From Dolomitihabitans soli (lineage in GTDB: Bacteria > Actinomycetota > Actinomycetes > Streptosporangiales > Streptosporangiaceae), in assembly GCF_022213955.1 (NCBI RefSeq), contig NZ_JAKNTW010000046.1:1-64000 (forward strand): a DNA stretch of 64,000 nucleotides, in the 5' to 3' direction. Each line of letters begins with the position of its first letter. Within the stretch, counting starts at the first letter, position 1. Below are positions 27,555 through 35,659 of the stretch, in pieces. A program made the position numbers and the translations under genes. The notes under the pieces are model-generated. The model saw only the letters and a program-made list of their open reading frames with translations, made no database searches and was not told the origin of the DNA.

Positions 27555-28697
27555 TCAGCGCGACCTGCCGCGGGCGGTGGCCGCCCTGCGCCGCATGCCG
27601 TACACCAGCCAGGCGAGGCCGCCGAGCAGGGCCGCGCCGATCACCAGGGGCGCGAGCAGGCCGCCGGTCAGGCCCTTGTCCTGCGCCGCCGCCTTGGGTG
27701 CCGCCGAGGGCTGGGCGCTGCGCTGGACCTCGCCGACCGGCCGGGTGGCGACCGCCTCGGGCAGCGGGTCGACGAGCCGGCCGACGGGGGTGACCTTGCC
27801 GCGGGTGGCGAAGCCCCAGTCGAGCAGTTCGGCCACCTCGTCCCAGAAGAAGCCCTCGTGGCGCATGATCGCGACGATGATGGTGTGACCGCCCCGCCGT
27901 GCGGCGCCGATGAAGCTGCCCTGGGCCTTGGTGGTCCAGCCGTTCTTGACGCCGATCATGCCCTTGTAGCGGAAGAGCAGCTTGTTGTGGTTGCCGATCT
28001 GGTAGTAGCCCTTGGGCGCAGGGAACTTAGCCGACTTTGTGCTGACATATCGGCTGAAATCTCGGTTGGCGAGGCCGGCCCGGGCGATCAGCGCCAGATC
28101 GTAGGCCGAACTCCGCTGCCCTGGTTTGTCCAGGCCGCTCGGCGTCTTGGCGACCGTGTCGAGCGCCTGGAGCTTGCGAGCCTGGGCGTTCATGTCCTTC
28201 ATGGTCTTGTCCAGGCTGCCGTTGGCCTCGGCCAGGGCCATCGCGGCGTCGTTGCCCGACGTCAGCATCAGTCCCCGGAAGAGGTCCTCCACCCGGTAGG
28301 TCGTCTTCACCGAGATGCCGACGGCGCTGCCCTCCTGGTTGGCGGCGTTGCGGCTGGGCCTGATCTTGCGATCCTTGTCCAGTTTGGGGATCAGCGTGAG
28401 CGCGGTGAGGGCCTTGAGCGTGCTCGCCGGCCGGTAGTGCCCGTGCGGGTCCTTGGCCGCGAGCACCTGCCCGGTCTCGGCGTCGGCGATGACGTACGCC
28501 CTGGCACCCGTCTTCGGCGGCGCCTTCACGCCCGCCGGCGCCACGACGCCGCGCTTGGCGAGCAGCTCGCCGCCGATCGGGATCTCGGTGGACACGGGTC
28601 CGGCTGTCGCCGGGTGAGCGGGCGTGACCGTGGTAAGCACCGGGGCCAGCACCGCTGTCAGCAGTGCCGCGACCGGCACCAAGTGTTTCGTCCGCAT
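27555..28697 (-). CDS. D-alanyl-D-alanine carboxypeptidase (peptidase S11, PBP type)
   Basis: The 380-residue exported enzyme trims the terminal D-Ala from peptidoglycan stems. It has an N-terminal signal peptide (LVPVAALLTAVLAPVLTTV), then the active-site Ser92-Thr-Leu-Lys95 motif in RPASTLKALT, the SGN motif at 147-149 (LTSGNDAAMAL), and KNG at 251-253 where many members have KTG. After a Pro/Ala-rich spacer a C-terminal helix (LLAPLVIGAALLGGLAWLVY) with basic tail anchors it in the membrane. It is next to an SCO4848-type gene, the usual pairing in streptomycetes. Confidence 0.94.
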   Translation of the reverse strand: MRTKHLVPVAALLTAVLAPVLTTVTPAHPATAGPVSTEIPIGGELLAKRGVVAPAGVKAPPKTGARAYVIADAETGQVLAAKDPHGHYRPASTLKALTALTLIPKLDKDRKIRPSRNAANQEGSAVGISVKTTYRVEDLFRGLMLTSGNDAAMALAEANGSLDKTMKDMNAQARKLQALDTVAKTPSGLDKPGQRSSAYDLALIARAGLANRDFSRYVSTKSAKFPAPKGYYQIGNHNKLLFRYKGMIGVKNGWTTKAQGSFIGAARRGGHTIIVAIMRHEGFFWDEVAELLDWGFATRGKVTPVGRLVDPLPEAVATRPVGEVQRSAQPSAAPKAAAQDKGLTGGLLAPLVIGAALLGGLAWLVYGMRRRAATARGRSR

Positions 28698-28795
28698 GAT
28701 TTTATCAGGGTAGCTTCGTGCCTATTTGCATGTGCCGTCACTTCCCCGCGGCATCGCGTGGTTACGCATGGTGTGCGTGCCTTGATACTGGGCCT

Positions 28796-29002
28796 ATGCC
28801 AATGTCACGAAGGATCGCCGCGTTCCTGCTGGCCCTTGCCGCTTTTATGGTCTTTGAATGGATCAGCCTTGGCTTCAACCTGGCCGACGGGCATCCTACG
28901 GCTTTCTACATTGTGCACGGCGTACTGATCGCGGTGAACCTCGTGCTGGCCGTGGTGCTCGGTGTGATCGGCTGGCGTGGTCTCAGCCGCCGAGCACGCT
29001 GA
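28796..29002 (+). CDS. SCO4848 family small membrane protein
   Basis: The 68-residue protein has two hydrophobic helices: RIAAFLLALAAFMVFEWISL near the start and FYIVHGVLIAVNLVLAVVLG after a short NLADGHPTA loop. It ends in a basic tail. This matches the SCO4848 family of actinomycete membrane proteins, found beside the D-Ala-D-Ala carboxypeptidase as here; the function is unknown. The likely start is the ATG at 28796 or the one two codons later. The longer reading to 28718 adds Cys-rich unlikely sequence. Its 3' end overlaps the convergent ATP-grasp gene by 20 bp. Confidence 0.78.
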   Translation: MPMSRRIAAFLLALAAFMVFEWISLGFNLADGHPTAFYIVHGVLIAVNLVLAVVLGVIGWRGLSRRAR

Positions 29003-30467
29003 CGGTGGCCCGGTGCAGCTCCGCCGCCTCCTCGGGAGAGTTCGCGATGCTGGTGAGGCCCAGCTTGCCGTACCGGGGGACGGCGCCGAGCAGGTGCAGG
29101 ACGTTACCCGTACGGCCGGCCTGGTCGAAGCCGAGCCCGAGCCGTTCGACCTGCCGGACCACCTGGGCGGGGGTGCGGCCGTAGAGGGCCGGTGAGGCGC
29201 AGTTGTCCGTCGCGGTGTAGTACTTCGGCTGGTCGCCGTGTACGAGCGTGCCGGTGGCCGGGTCGTACGACGCGCCCGTGGCGAGCAGGGCGGCGCCGAA
29301 GGGATGGGTGGTCCCGCCGGTCCGCAGGTTGATCTCGCACAGCAGCGTGCCGTACCCGCCCTCGGTCCCGAGCACGAAGAAGTCCATGCTGAACAGGCCG
29401 ATCACGCCGTGCTCGGCGAGCACCCGGCTGATCCGCCCGGCGCACGTGCTCACCTGGCGGCGGTACTCGGGGCGGGCGGGGAAGGTGCAGCCCCGGTAGG
29501 CGTCGGCGTTGGCGCCGCCGAGGATCTGGTCGTGGGTGGCCATCACGTCGTAGTGGCCGCCGGGGCTGATCCGGCCCAGCGCGCTCGGGTGGTGGAGGGG
29601 GCGTTGCTCGATGTACTCCTCGATCACCGCGCCGCGCTCGGAGATCTTCTCCGCGAAGCTCGTCCAGGTCTCCCCGGCGTACGAGAAGCTGGTGCGCGAT
29701 CGGGCGAGCGGCAGTCCGTTCGACATCTCCACGATGGCGTTGCCGAGCCCGGCGTAGCTGTCGTTGAGCTTGACGATCAGGCGGCCGCCGGTCCGCAGGG
29801 TCCGGGCGGCCCGTTCGGTGGCGGCCAGGGAGCGCAGGTCGGCGAAACCGCGGGCGAGCGGCACGCCCGCCTCCTCGGCCACCATTCGCGAGCCGGTCTT
29901 GGAACCCAGGCGGGCTAGGGCGGCGGGCGAGCCGTAGAACGGGATCGACAGCGCCGCCGCCAGCCGCTCCTCGTGCTCGCTGACCACGGCCGGCATCAAC
30001 CAGGCGTCCGACCCGTCGCCGACGATCTCGCGCAGCCGGTCGAGCAGGTCCGCCCGCGCCAAGACCGAGCAGGTGAGCGGCCGGAACAAGGGATCCTCGG
30101 TGCTGATCATGTGCAGCCGGGTCCGCGCGCCCTCCGGGTCGTCGAGGAAGCCGAGGTAGTAGTCCACGATCGACTCGTCCACGGGGTCGGTGGATAGATA
30201 TACGACCTTCAGCCCGGGTTGTCGGAGCGTGAGCAGGAGGAACAGCAGGCGTTCCTCGTATGATCTGACCCCCGCGATGAGCCGCAAGTCGTCCTGTTCG
30301 AACGAGAGCGAGGGAACGATCACCATGGTCCCCTCGCTTGCTTCGAAGATGCTCAGTTTCGAGTGCTTCTCCGCGAATGGGATATTAGCGATCACAAGCG
30401 GAGTAAAGCACGCAATACTCTGTGCCACATGAGGCTGCGGGGTGCGATGACTAGCACCTACGGTCAC
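28983..30467 (-). CDS. ATP-grasp peptide ligase PGM1-related protein
   Basis: The 494-residue protein opens with a region containing MVIVPSLSFEQDDLRLIAGV and YEERLLFLLLTLRQPGLKVVY, the N-terminal signature of PGM1-like proteins (named from the pheganomycin peptide ligase). An ATP-grasp fold follows: GSKTGSRMVAEEAGVPLARG, the ATP-binding Lys in GGRLIVKLNDSYAGLGNAIV, EEYIEQRP, and the metal-binding Glu-Asn in LLCEINLRTGGTTHPFG. Such enzymes form amide bonds using ATP. The substrate is unknown and no biosynthetic cluster surrounds it. The start is uncertain: 30467 (GTG) gives the longest product, and later starts lie before the conserved MVIVPSLSF. Confidence 0.82.
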   Translation of the reverse strand: MTVGASHRTPQPHVAQSIACFTPLVIANIPFAEKHSKLSIFEASEGTMVIVPSLSFEQDDLRLIAGVRSYEERLLFLLLTLRQPGLKVVYLSTDPVDESIVDYYLGFLDDPEGARTRLHMISTEDPLFRPLTCSVLARADLLDRLREIVGDGSDAWLMPAVVSEHEERLAAALSIPFYGSPAALARLGSKTGSRMVAEEAGVPLARGFADLRSLAATERAARTLRTGGRLIVKLNDSYAGLGNAIVEMSNGLPLARSRTSFSYAGETWTSFAEKISERGAVIEEYIEQRPLHHPSALGRISPGGHYDVMATHDQILGGANADAYRGCTFPARPEYRRQVSTCAGRISRVLAEHGVIGLFSMDFFVLGTEGGYGTLLCEINLRTGGTTHPFGAALLATGASYDPATGTLVHGDQPKYYTATDNCASPALYGRTPAQVVRQVERLGLGFDQAGRTGNVLHLLGAVPRYGKLGLTSIANSPEEAAELHRATVSVLGG

Positions 30468-30954
30468 GCGAAATGGCAGGGAAACGAGGGTTTAACGGCC
30501 GTGTGCGATCGCCGTACGGCCTGGCGAGTCATCAGCGGACACGCGGACGGACTATACGGCCCTGGCTCATACGGGTGATTTTCGGACAAGTCGGAGTGGT
30601 TGCTTCGGGTCATCATCGGCCCTGTTTCCCGTGGCGGGGACCGTCGTGGCGGGCGGACGTCGGGAGAAGTGCCGATGTCAAACATTTGGCTGAGATGTCC
30701 TCCCCGGGGTAGAGGGGCGAGATAAAGTCGAAGGCATCGCCATCGCGGACGCGGCCCGACCGGCCGCGAGTCCCGCGTTGGCGGCTTCCGGTCCATGCCG
30801 GGGCGCGCCGCGACAGCTTGCGACGTCCTTTATGGGCTGTTTTGTGTTCGGAGCGCCGTAGCCGGCGGACGCCACGGCGGCGCTTGACATATCGAGGGTC
30901 GTGGCCGAGCGGCGGGCGTGGCTCGGTTCGCGACGTCAGATGGGATGGTGGCTG
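30468..30954. other. Non-coding gap between divergent genes
   Basis: This 487-base gap separates the PGM1-like gene (minus) from the amidohydrolase (plus). I see no convincing gene. A TTGACA near 30885 could be a -35 box for the amidohydrolase, though no good -10 follows at normal spacing. CCTCCCCGGGGTAGAGGGG at about 30699-30717 is a weak G/C hairpin. Open frames on the minus strand here have Arg/Ala-rich, shadow-like composition. Confidence 0.5.
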
Positions 30955-32190
30955 ATGCGGGGACGTGATCTGCGGGGGGAACTCGACTCGTTCCTCTCCG
31001 AAGTCGAGCCTGGCCTGGTCGACTTCAGGCGTGACCTGCACACACACCCTGAGCTGGCGTTCGCCGAGTACCGCACGACCCAGCGGATCTCCGAGCGGCT
31101 CACCGAGGCGGGCGTGATCCACTCCGTGCTGCCCAAGGGCACCGGGCTGATCTGCGAGATGGGCAGCGGCGACGGCCCCACGGTGGCGCTCCGGGCCGAC
31201 ATCGACGCGCTCGCGTTGCCGGACGAGAAGGACGTGCCCTACCGCTCCACGGTGCCGGGCGTCTGCCACGCCTGCGGCCACGACGTGCACACCTCGATCC
31301 TGCTCGGCGCCTCGCTCTTCCTCGCCAGGCAGGCCGAGGCCGGTCTGCTGCCCGGACGGGTTCGGATGATCTTCCAGCCCGCCGAGGAGCTGCCCGGCGG
31401 CGCGCTGGAGGTGATGGCCGCGGGCGGGCTGACCGGCGTCGACCGCATCTTCGGCCTGCACTGCGACCCCCGGCTCGACGTCGGCAGGGTCGGCCTGCGC
31501 ACCGGCGCGATCACCTCCGCCTGCGACAAGGTGAAGATCCGGGTGGCCGGTCCCGGCGGCCACACCGCGCGCCCGCACCTGACCGCCGACCTGGTCTTCG
31601 CCCTCGCCAAGATCGTCACCGAGCTGCCGGCCGCGCTGTCGCGCCGGGTCGATCCGCGCTCGTCGCTGAGCCTGGTCTGGGGCCGGGTGGAGGCCGGATC
31701 CGTGGCCAACGCCATCCCCGACGACGGCATCGCCGAGGGCACCGTCCGCTGTCTCGACGAGGCCGCCTGGCACGGCGCTCCCGACCTGCTCAAATCGCTG
31801 CTGGAGTCGGTGTCGAGCGCCTACGGCGTGGATGCCGAGATGGACTACGTCAGGGGCGTGCCCCCGGTCGTCAACGACGAGGAGAGCGTGCAGATGCTCG
31901 CGGAGGCGGCCGAGCGGGCCCTCGGCGAGGGCGCCGCCGTACCGACCGAGCAGAGCCTCGGCGGCGAGGACTTCGGATGGTATCTGGAGTCCACGCCCGG
32001 CGCCTTCGCCCGGCTCGGCGTCCGCAAGCCGGGTTCGACCGAGCTGAGAGACATCCACCAGGGCATCTTCGACGTGGAGGAGTCCTGCATCGGCATGGGG
32101 GTCCGCTTCATGGCGGCCACCGCGCTGACCGCCCTCTGGGAGGGCGGCCGGCCCGGCCTCGGCGACCGGGTCGCCGAGGCCCTCGCCTGA
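30955..32190 (+). CDS. M20 family metallo-amidohydrolase
   Basis: The 411-residue enzyme resembles hippurate or N-acyl-amino-acid hydrolases. Metal-binding residues appear in the family order: CHACGHDVHTSILLG (Cys, His), then QPAEELPGGALEVM (Glu-Glu) and the His of FGLHCDPRLD. The dimerisation-domain His is in GPGGHTARPH, and the final His is in RDIHQGIFDVEE. SLGGEDFGWYLESTPG is the C-terminal signature. It probably removes an acyl group from an amino acid; the substrate is unknown. The ATG at 30955 was preferred because the family begins near RDLRGELDSF. It is cytoplasmic and convergent with the peptidase gene, 2 bp away. Confidence 0.9.
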   Translation: MRGRDLRGELDSFLSEVEPGLVDFRRDLHTHPELAFAEYRTTQRISERLTEAGVIHSVLPKGTGLICEMGSGDGPTVALRADIDALALPDEKDVPYRSTVPGVCHACGHDVHTSILLGASLFLARQAEAGLLPGRVRMIFQPAEELPGGALEVMAAGGLTGVDRIFGLHCDPRLDVGRVGLRTGAITSACDKVKIRVAGPGGHTARPHLTADLVFALAKIVTELPAALSRRVDPRSSLSLVWGRVEAGSVANAIPDDGIAEGTVRCLDEAAWHGAPDLLKSLLESVSSAYGVDAEMDYVRGVPPVVNDEESVQMLAEAAERALGEGAAVPTEQSLGGEDFGWYLESTPGAFARLGVRKPGSTELRDIHQGIFDVEESCIGMGVRFMAATALTALWEGGRPGLGDRVAEALA

Positions 32191-32192
32191 CC

Positions 32193-34091
32193 TCAGAGCA
32201 GCGGCCGCCCGCCTGCCACGGGCAGGTTCAGCGTGCTCTTACCCGGCTGCACCTTGATCTGGGTGCCCGCCGGGTAGCGCAGGGTGTAGTCGCGATCGGT
32301 GGACAGCAGCACGACGCCGATCCGGTGCCCCGCTTTGAAGGTGTAGTCCTGGGCCTGGAAATCCCACTCGAAGTCGTACATCCTGCCCGGTTTGATCGCC
32401 TGTGACCGGTCGTCGCGGTGCCGGTTGCGCACGTCGAGCCAGCCCCGGGTGACGATCTTGAACGGCGCCTCGGCGGTCGTGTGGACGCGCAGGGTCGTGC
32501 AGCCGGTGTCGCCCGGCACCCCCTGCCCGTAGCAGTAGACCTCCCCGGTGTTCTGCAGCGCACCGGTCGCCCGGGTGTCGGTCCCGTAGTCGACCAGCAG
32601 CGCCGTGAGGTACGGCGAGCGTCCCGCCGCCAGCGAGGCGCGGACCTTGATCGTCGGTGTGCCGGAGATCCGCACGTCGTCCGTCAGCACCGGGGACAGA
32701 TGGGCGAGCCGGTTCGGATCGGGCGTCTCGGGACCGGCCGCCAGTTCCTCCGCCCTGCGCAGCTTCTGGTCGGTGAAGGAACCCGCCAGGCCGAGCCGTA
32801 CCGGCAGGGTCCGGGTGCCGGGCAGCGGCCACGAGGCGTGCTGTTCCCACTGGCCGGGGGCGTGCTCCACGTCGGCCTGCGGCTCGTTCATGATCCCGTT
32901 GTCGAGGCCGTACAGCCAGTGGTCGAACCAGGCGTGCAACTGGCGGATCCACTCCTTGGCGCGGACGTTGAACGGGCTGGTGTGCGCGCCCTGGTGCAGC
33001 CAGATCTTGCGCGGCACCCCGCGATCGCCGAGCGCGTCCCACCACTGGGCGGCCTGCTTGGTCTTGACGTTCCAGTCGTTGAGCCCGTGGACGAGCAGCA
33101 CGCTGGCGCGCACCTTGCGCACGTCGTCGAGGTAGTTCCGGTCGTCCCAGAAGCGGCTGTAGTCGCCGGTCACCCGGTCCTGTTCGGCCTCGATCTCGTC
33201 CATCAGCGCGCCGCAGGCCGCCTGGCCGTCCTGCCGGGTGAGCACGTAGCGGGCCAGTACGTCGGCGTCCTCGCCCTGGTAGCCGCCGGGGGCCAGGACG
33301 CCGCCGTTGGCCCGGTAGTAGTCGTACCAGGAGGAGATCGCGGCGATCGGCACGATGGTCTTCAGCCCCTTGACGCCGGTGGTGGCGACGGCGTTGGGCA
33401 GGGTGCCGTTGTAGGAGACGCCGATCATGCCGACGTCGCCGGTGGACCAGGTGGCGCTCACCGGGGCGCCGTTGACGTCGAAGCCCCTGGCCCGCCCGTT
33501 GAGCCAGTCGATGGCCGCCTTCGGGCCGAGGGTCTCGTTGCGGTCGCCGGTCGTGGGGCAGCCGGTGGCCCGGCCGCTGCCGAGGTTCTCCACCAGCGCG
33601 ACCGCGTAGCCGCGGGGGACGAAGTAGTTGTCGTAGTAGCCGTCGAACGGGCCGGCCGCCGTGGCGCCCGCGGCCAGCAGCTCGTCGAGCTTGTTCTGCC
33701 CGCTGCGGGTCTTGAACTGCTGCTCGTCGTCGATGTCGACGTCGTGGTTGGGCACGTCGTTGCCGCCCGCGTAGTAAGGGCTCGCCTCCATGATGACCGG
33801 GACCTTGAGGCCCTGGTCGGTCTCCCTGGGCCGCATGATGTCGACCGCCACCTTGTCGGGGCGGCCGTCGGCGTCGCTGTCGGCGCCGGCCACCTCCACG
33901 AAGACGGTCTGCACGATCGCGTCGGCTCGGGAGAACACCGGCTGGGTCGCGTCGTGCTCGATCCTGATCGCCGGCCCGCCGTCGGGTGGGATCGTCGGCC
34001 CGCCGGCCAGGGCCGGTTGGGCGCTCAACGCGAGGAGGACCGCGACCAGCGGGACGGCGAACGCCTTCCAGCTGCGGACGGCTGTGGTCAT
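32193..34091 (-). CDS. Secreted Xaa-Pro dipeptidyl-peptidase, CocE/NonD family
   Basis: The 632-residue exported alpha/beta hydrolase begins with a signal peptide ending in PALA at residues 26-29. The nucleophile Ser226 lies in MIGVSYNGTLPNA, the catalytic Asp in HGLNDWNVKTKQA and the His in HQGAHTSPFNV, giving the Ser-Asp-His triad of the S15/CocE family. The last 200 residues form the jelly-roll domain (LRVHTTAEAPFKIVTRGWLD, AGHRIGVVLLSTDRDYTLR). It likely releases Xaa-Pro dipeptides from peptides outside the cell. The usual length and signal peptide support an extracellular role. Confidence 0.92.
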   Translation of the reverse strand: MTTAVRSWKAFAVPLVAVLLALSAQPALAGGPTIPPDGGPAIRIEHDATQPVFSRADAIVQTVFVEVAGADSDADGRPDKVAVDIMRPRETDQGLKVPVIMEASPYYAGGNDVPNHDVDIDDEQQFKTRSGQNKLDELLAAGATAAGPFDGYYDNYFVPRGYAVALVENLGSGRATGCPTTGDRNETLGPKAAIDWLNGRARGFDVNGAPVSATWSTGDVGMIGVSYNGTLPNAVATTGVKGLKTIVPIAAISSWYDYYRANGGVLAPGGYQGEDADVLARYVLTRQDGQAACGALMDEIEAEQDRVTGDYSRFWDDRNYLDDVRKVRASVLLVHGLNDWNVKTKQAAQWWDALGDRGVPRKIWLHQGAHTSPFNVRAKEWIRQLHAWFDHWLYGLDNGIMNEPQADVEHAPGQWEQHASWPLPGTRTLPVRLGLAGSFTDQKLRRAEELAAGPETPDPNRLAHLSPVLTDDVRISGTPTIKVRASLAAGRSPYLTALLVDYGTDTRATGALQNTGEVYCYGQGVPGDTGCTTLRVHTTAEAPFKIVTRGWLDVRNRHRDDRSQAIKPGRMYDFEWDFQAQDYTFKAGHRIGVVLLSTDRDYTLRYPAGTQIKVQPGKSTLNLPVAGGRPLL

Positions 34092-34478
34092 GAACTGCTC
34101 CAGGGCTGCTCCGGGGACGTCTCATGACTGTCCTTCACGATCGAGTGCTCGGCAAGATCTCGACAGCAGCCCAAAATTCGACAAAAGTAGTCGCCTGGGG
34201 CACGGGCCGGATTTGTTCCTTCTTGTGCCCTGCCCGGATCGTCGCGGGATGTCAGCCGTACAGTTGGGTGGTTTGTCGGCTGATGCCGTAATGTCCCCGG
34301 AATCTGTGCTCTGGTCACAGACTCGCCTGAGGTCGGTAACGGAGCGGTTGCGGAGCTGTGCGCGCCTTTGGTTTGCGCTGGTCAAGCAACTATCTTCCGT
34401 GCAGGGTCGTCGTGCGTTCTCGGCTCTTGTGACGAGGGTTGAACAGTGATTGATGGCGGGGAAATGGGAGGAGTCACC
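34092..34478. promoter_or_regulatory. Divergent regulatory region upstream of the nucleoside ABC operon
   Basis: This 387-base gap holds no gene. It must carry the promoter of the BMP lipoprotein operon and that of the divergent secreted peptidase. An inverted repeat CTGTG-N7-CACAG lies at 34304-34320. It resembles a short half-site pair for a regulator, but I cannot name one. GGGAGGAG immediately before 34479 is a strong ribosome site. Confidence 0.45.
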
Positions 34479-35540
34479 TTGCTCCGCAATAAATTCGGCA
34501 AGCTGGCTGTCAGCACGTTGGCCGGTGCCATGCTCATGGTCACCGCCGCGTGTGGTGGTGGCACTGACAGCGGGACCGCCGCGAGTCCGGAGGCCTCGAA
34601 GTCGGGTCTCAAGGTCGGCCTCGCCTTCGACGTCGGAGGCCGTGGCGACAAGTCCTTCAACGACTCCGCCTACGCCGGTCTCGAACGTGCCCAGAAGGAA
34701 CTCGGCGCGGAGATCAAGGACCTGAGCCCCGCGGGCGACGGCTCCAACCGCGGCGCGCTCCTCGAACAGCTCGCCCAGGCCGGCTACAACCCGATCATCG
34801 GCATCGGGTTCGCCTACGAGGCCGACGTGAAGAAGGTCGCCGCGGAATATCCCGACCTCCAGTTCGCGATCGTCGACAGCGGCTCCAGCGGCCCCAATGT
34901 CACCGGCCTGACCTTCGCCGAGCACCAGGGCTCCTACCTCGCGGGCGTCGCGGCGGCGCTCAAGTCGAAGTCCGGGCACATCGGCTTCGTCGGCGGCGTG
35001 AAGGGCGCGCTGATCGAGAAGTTCGAGGCGGGTTTCGTGGCCGGCGCCAAGGCCACCAAGCCGGACATCAAAATCGCTTCCGAGTATCTCGCCCCCGAGG
35101 GACAGTTCGACGGCTTCAAGGCGCCCGAGAAGGGCAAGGCCGAGGCCGAGAAGATGTTCCAGGACGGCGTGGACATCGTCTACCACGCGGCCGGTGACTC
35201 CGGCGTCGGCGTCTTCCAGGCGACGGTCGAGGCCAACAAGAACGGTGGCGGCAAGTGGGCCATCGGCGTCGACTCCGACCAGGCGCTGACCATCAAGGAA
35301 GCCGACCAGCAGAAGATCATCATGACCTCGATGCTCAAGCGGGTCGACAACGGCGTCTACGAGTTCATCAAGGCGTTCAAGGACGGTGCCAAGGGCGGTC
35401 AGACCGTCGCGTACGACCTCAAGGTCGACGGCGTCGGCCTGTCCACCACCGGTGACCACATCTCCGACGTGCAGGCCAAGGTCGACGAGGCCAAGGCGAA
35501 GATCGTCAGCGGCGAGATCACGGTCCCCGACAAGCCATGA
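34479..35540 (+). CDS. BMP family nucleoside ABC transporter substrate-binding lipoprotein
   Basis: The roughly 353-residue lipoprotein has a signal ending in MLMVTAACGGG, with the lipidated Cys in the lipobox. The BMP fold follows: LKVGLAFDVGGRGDKSFNDS, GSNRGALLEQLAQAGYNPII, GIGFAYEADVKKVA, VTGLTFAEHQGSYLAGV, IGFVGGVKGALIEKFEAGF and YHAAGDSGVGVFQA. Members bind purine or pyrimidine nucleosides. The start is probably the TTG at 34479, because GGAGGAG sits five bases before it and it gives a normal n-region. The ATG at 34464 is the alternative. It is the first gene of an operon with an ATPase, two permeases, cdd and deoA. Confidence 0.93.
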   Translation: MLRNKFGKLAVSTLAGAMLMVTAACGGGTDSGTAASPEASKSGLKVGLAFDVGGRGDKSFNDSAYAGLERAQKELGAEIKDLSPAGDGSNRGALLEQLAQAGYNPIIGIGFAYEADVKKVAAEYPDLQFAIVDSGSSGPNVTGLTFAEHQGSYLAGVAAALKSKSGHIGFVGGVKGALIEKFEAGFVAGAKATKPDIKIASEYLAPEGQFDGFKAPEKGKAEAEKMFQDGVDIVYHAAGDSGVGVFQATVEANKNGGGKWAIGVDSDQALTIKEADQQKIIMTSMLKRVDNGVYEFIKAFKDGAKGGQTVAYDLKVDGVGLSTTGDHISDVQAKVDEAKAKIVSGEITVPDKP

Positions 35541-35588
35541 GATCGTTTCGGCGCGGAACAGGGTAGGACCGCGCGCGAGACCGTGAGG

Positions 35589-35623
35589 GCCCGGGGAGCA
35601 GACCCAGCGTCCGCTCCCCGGGC
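35589..35623 (+). terminator. Intercistronic hairpin after the substrate-binding protein gene
   Basis: GCCCGGGGAGC and GCTCCCCGGGC form an 11-bp perfect stem with a 13-base loop in the 119-base gap before the ATPase gene. Such hairpins usually stabilise or partly terminate the upstream message, so the binding protein is made in excess over the membrane parts. Confidence 0.7.
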
Positions 35624-35659
35624 TTCGCTCTATGGACAACCCTCCCTCAGGAGCACGCA

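Noticed and set aside
27495-28928. Plus-strand open frame opposite the D-Ala carboxypeptidase
   Set aside because: Shadow of a well-supported gene, with no recognisable motif; GC-rich third positions keep the opposite frame open.
30678-30890. Small minus-strand frame (70 codons) between the PGM1-like gene and the amidohydrolase
   Set aside because: Composition is Ala/Arg/Pro-rich, there is no ribosome site, and nothing in it resembles a family.
34304-34320. CRP-type site upstream of the BMP operon
   Set aside because: The arms are only 5 bp and the spacing is one short of the TGTGA-N6-TCACA consensus, so only a generic inverted repeat is recorded.
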